Shown here piece by piece: positions 62,809-64,000 of a stretch of DNA of 64,000 bases (its first letter is position 1; each line of letters starts with the position of its first letter). Below the pieces are notes generated by a model. It saw only the letters and a program-made list of their open reading frames with translations. It searched no databases and was not told where the DNA came from. The position numbers and the translations under genes were made by a program. The stretch is from assembly GCA_024275635.1 (NCBI GenBank), contig JAJRYT010000139.1, forward strand, positions 1-64,000, read 5' to 3'. The stretch comes from Chloroflexota bacterium (GTDB taxonomy: Bacteria > Chloroflexota > Anaerolineae > Promineifilales > Promineifilaceae).

Positions 62809-64000
62809 ATGAGTGAAAGATTATATTATCAGGATGCGTATGCGGTTCGGTTTACGGCCGTTATCACCGAATTGGTGCGGGAGAACGGCCGTTTGGCCAT
62901 CGTTTTAGACCGCAGCTATTTTTACCCCACATCGGGCGGTCAGCCGGCCGATCGGGGGGTGATCAATGATATGCCGGCGCTGGATGTGACCGTTCGCCCG
63001 GAGGACGGGGCGGTGCTGCATTGGGTAGATGGAGATGGGCGAGAAATAGAGACGGGGGCAGTAACGGCCGTTATTGATTGGCCGCGTCGTTTCGACCACA
63101 TGCAGCACCATACCGGGCAGCATATCCTGTCGCAGGCATTTATCCGCACTGCCCAGGCTCAGACCGTTAGCTTTCATCTCAGCGACGACACCGTAACGAT
63201 TGACCTGGATGTGCCTGATTTGACGCCGGAGCAAGTTCGCCAAGCCGAGCGGTTGGCGAACCAAATTGTGTGGGAAAATCGTCCGGTTCACATCCGCATG
63301 GCGACACTGGAGGAAGCGCGGCAAATGTCGCTGCGGAAGCTGCCTCCGGTTAAGAACGGTCAGTTACGGCTGATTGACATTGAAAATTTTGACTTGACGG
63401 CCTGTGGCGGCACCCATGTGGCGCGGACGGGCGGAGTAGGTTTAATAAAAATCACCCGCTTGGAACGCCGCCGCGGCCAACTGCGCGTTGAGTTTCGCTG
63501 CGGCGGGCGCGCTCTGGCCGATTATGGCCGGAAAAACGAAACTGTTGCCCGATTGGTGGCCGATTTGACGACGGGACAGGCGGAACTGGTAACGGCCGTT
63601 GCCAGTCTGCAAACCGAAAACAAAGAAGCATCCCGAACCATCAAAAAACTGCGCGCCGCTCTGCTGCAGGTCGAGGCGAAACGATTGTTGGCGGCCGGTC
63701 AAAAGATGGGAGGATTTACCGTTGTGACTCGCGTCTTCGATGCAGAGGATGGCGCCAACCTGCGCGTTTTGGGCGCTCAATTGAGCCAGAAGCCTGGCGT
63801 TGTGGCCTTGCTAGGTCTGGCCGGCAGTAAATCACAACTGCTCTTTTGCCGGTCGGATGACGCACCGGGGGAGATGGACAAACTGCTTCAGGCGGCTTTG
63901 CAAGCGTTGGGGCGGGGCGGCGGCGGCGGGTCGCCCCAAATGGCGCAAGGGGGTGGGGCGGCGGCGGACAACGGCCGTTTACGCCAGATACTCTCCCAAA
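62809..64000 (+). CDS. Alanyl-tRNA editing protein (AlaX-type), 3' end beyond window
   Basis: This free-standing editing domain hydrolyses mischarged Ser- or Gly-tRNA(Ala). The visible 397 residues start MSERLYYQDAYAVRFTAVI. The zinc ligands fit HMQHHTGQHILSQ (about residue 98) and CGGTHVARTGG (about 200). The DHHA1-type C-terminal part is present and ends near the window edge with GRGGGGGSPQMAQGGG. No stop occurs before 64000, so the last few residues are missing. ATG 62809 is preferred to 62806 because GAGGG lies five bases before it. It is the long form of AlaX. It carries five ACGGCCGT copies. Confidence 0.9.
   Translation, partial: MSERLYYQDAYAVRFTAVITELVRENGRLAIVLDRSYFYPTSGGQPADRGVINDMPALDVTVRPEDGAVLHWVDGDGREIETGAVTAVIDWPRRFDHMQHHTGQHILSQAFIRTAQAQTVSFHLSDDTVTIDLDVPDLTPEQVRQAERLANQIVWENRPVHIRMATLEEARQMSLRKLPPVKNGQLRLIDIENFDLTACGGTHVARTGGVGLIKITRLERRRGQLRVEFRCGGRALADYGRKNETVARLVADLTTGQAELVTAVASLQTENKEASRTIKKLRAALLQVEAKRLLAAGQKMGGFTVVTRVFDAEDGANLRVLGAQLSQKPGVVALLGLAGSKSQLLFCRSDDAPGEMDKLLQAALQALGRGGGGGSPQMAQGGGAAADNGRLRQILSQ

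Larger units (their letters stand above)
1583..63976. repeat. Highly iterated palindrome ACGGCCGT, window-wide
   Basis: The self-complementary octamer ACGGCCGT, often extended to AACGGCCGTT, recurs from 1583 to 63969. I counted about 80 copies by eye. Examples lie at 1583, 5592, 8789, 10651, 13059, 20693, 27798, 36223, 43490, 48104, 55059, 59856 and 63591. A random octamer is expected about once in 65 kb at even base composition. Most copies are inside coding sequence, read either as ACG-GCC-GTN (Thr-Ala-Val, often after Glu) or AAC-GGC-CGT (Asn-Gly-Arg). I saw none in dnaK, dnaJ, rpsA, rpsU or infA. The pattern resembles the cyanobacterial HIP1 palindrome in behaviour but not in sequence. 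Confidence 0.9.

Noticed and set aside
1-64000. tRNA, rRNA, tmRNA or RNase P RNA genes
   Set aside because: I examined the gaps and saw no cloverleaf with CCA-type ends or conserved rRNA blocks; a covariance search could still find something.

Overview
The window looks like a bacterial chromosome segment of about 50-55% GC from the phylum Chloroflexota, probably an Anaerolineae or Ardenticatenia relative of filamentous sludge bacteria. That placement is inferred from gene style and not from a marker search. The supporting style is a hrcA-grpE-dnaK-dnaJ-prmA run, multi-GAF histidine kinases, a DUF4388/small-GTPase pair, a kinase-FHA protein, a giant SARP/TPR regulator and an nSTAND-WD40 protein. 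I see no rRNA, tRNA, transposase, phage block or CRISPR array.

Layout. 0.3-6.4 kb (+): heat-shock operon and the L11 methyltransferase. 6.5-8.3 kb (-): rpsA, rpsU and infA. 8.7-15.6 kb (+): a MacB/Dev-like exporter operon made of an ATPase fused to a cyclic-nucleotide-binding domain, an FtsX-type permease and two HlyD-like adaptors. 15.6-17.2 kb: an FAH-family hydrolase and a vapBC-type toxin-antitoxin pair. 17.2-21.0 kb (-): a peptidase/SH3/glycosidase fusion and a DUF3048 lipoprotein. 21.0-32.7 kb (-): ten co-directional genes behind one strong sigma-70-like promoter. They encode a DUF4388 protein, a small GTPase, an alpha/beta hydrolase, a V4R protein, a beta-helix acyltransferase-like protein, an acyl-ACP-reductase homologue, a GGDEF-like response regulator, a 1204-residue sensor kinase, a receiver protein and a second alpha/beta hydrolase. 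32.9-41.2 kb (+): threonine aldolase, Ser/Thr kinase with FHA, a partner surface protein split by an in-frame TAG, an HD hydrolase, a membrane protein and an acyltransferase. 41.4-49.8 kb (-): homoserine dehydrogenase behind an apparent leader-peptide attenuator, a zinc-uptake operon with its Fur-family regulator, and a SARP/NB-ARC/TPR regulator. 49.9-51.4 kb (+): a lone Flp-type pilin and a site-2 protease. 51.6-57.0 kb (-): a two-gene EAD-like plus nSTAND/WD40 module. 57.3-64.0 kb (+): small membrane protein, selA, tsaD, a GAF/PAS kinase and a truncated alanyl-tRNA editing gene.

Three things stand out. The palindrome ACGGCCGT occurs about 80 times by eye over the whole window, far above chance, and it leaves recurrent TAV and NGR tripeptides in the proteins. 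The 21-33 kb cluster joins lipid-type enzymes to a full signalling apparatus and is the best candidate for an undescribed system. The homoserine dehydrogenase leader carries a promoter, an 18-codon peptide with a near-perfect Shine-Dalgarno and a terminator, all in order.

Intergenic gaps hold several families of short palindromic or tandem repeats that recur in the window and often sit where a terminator would be expected.
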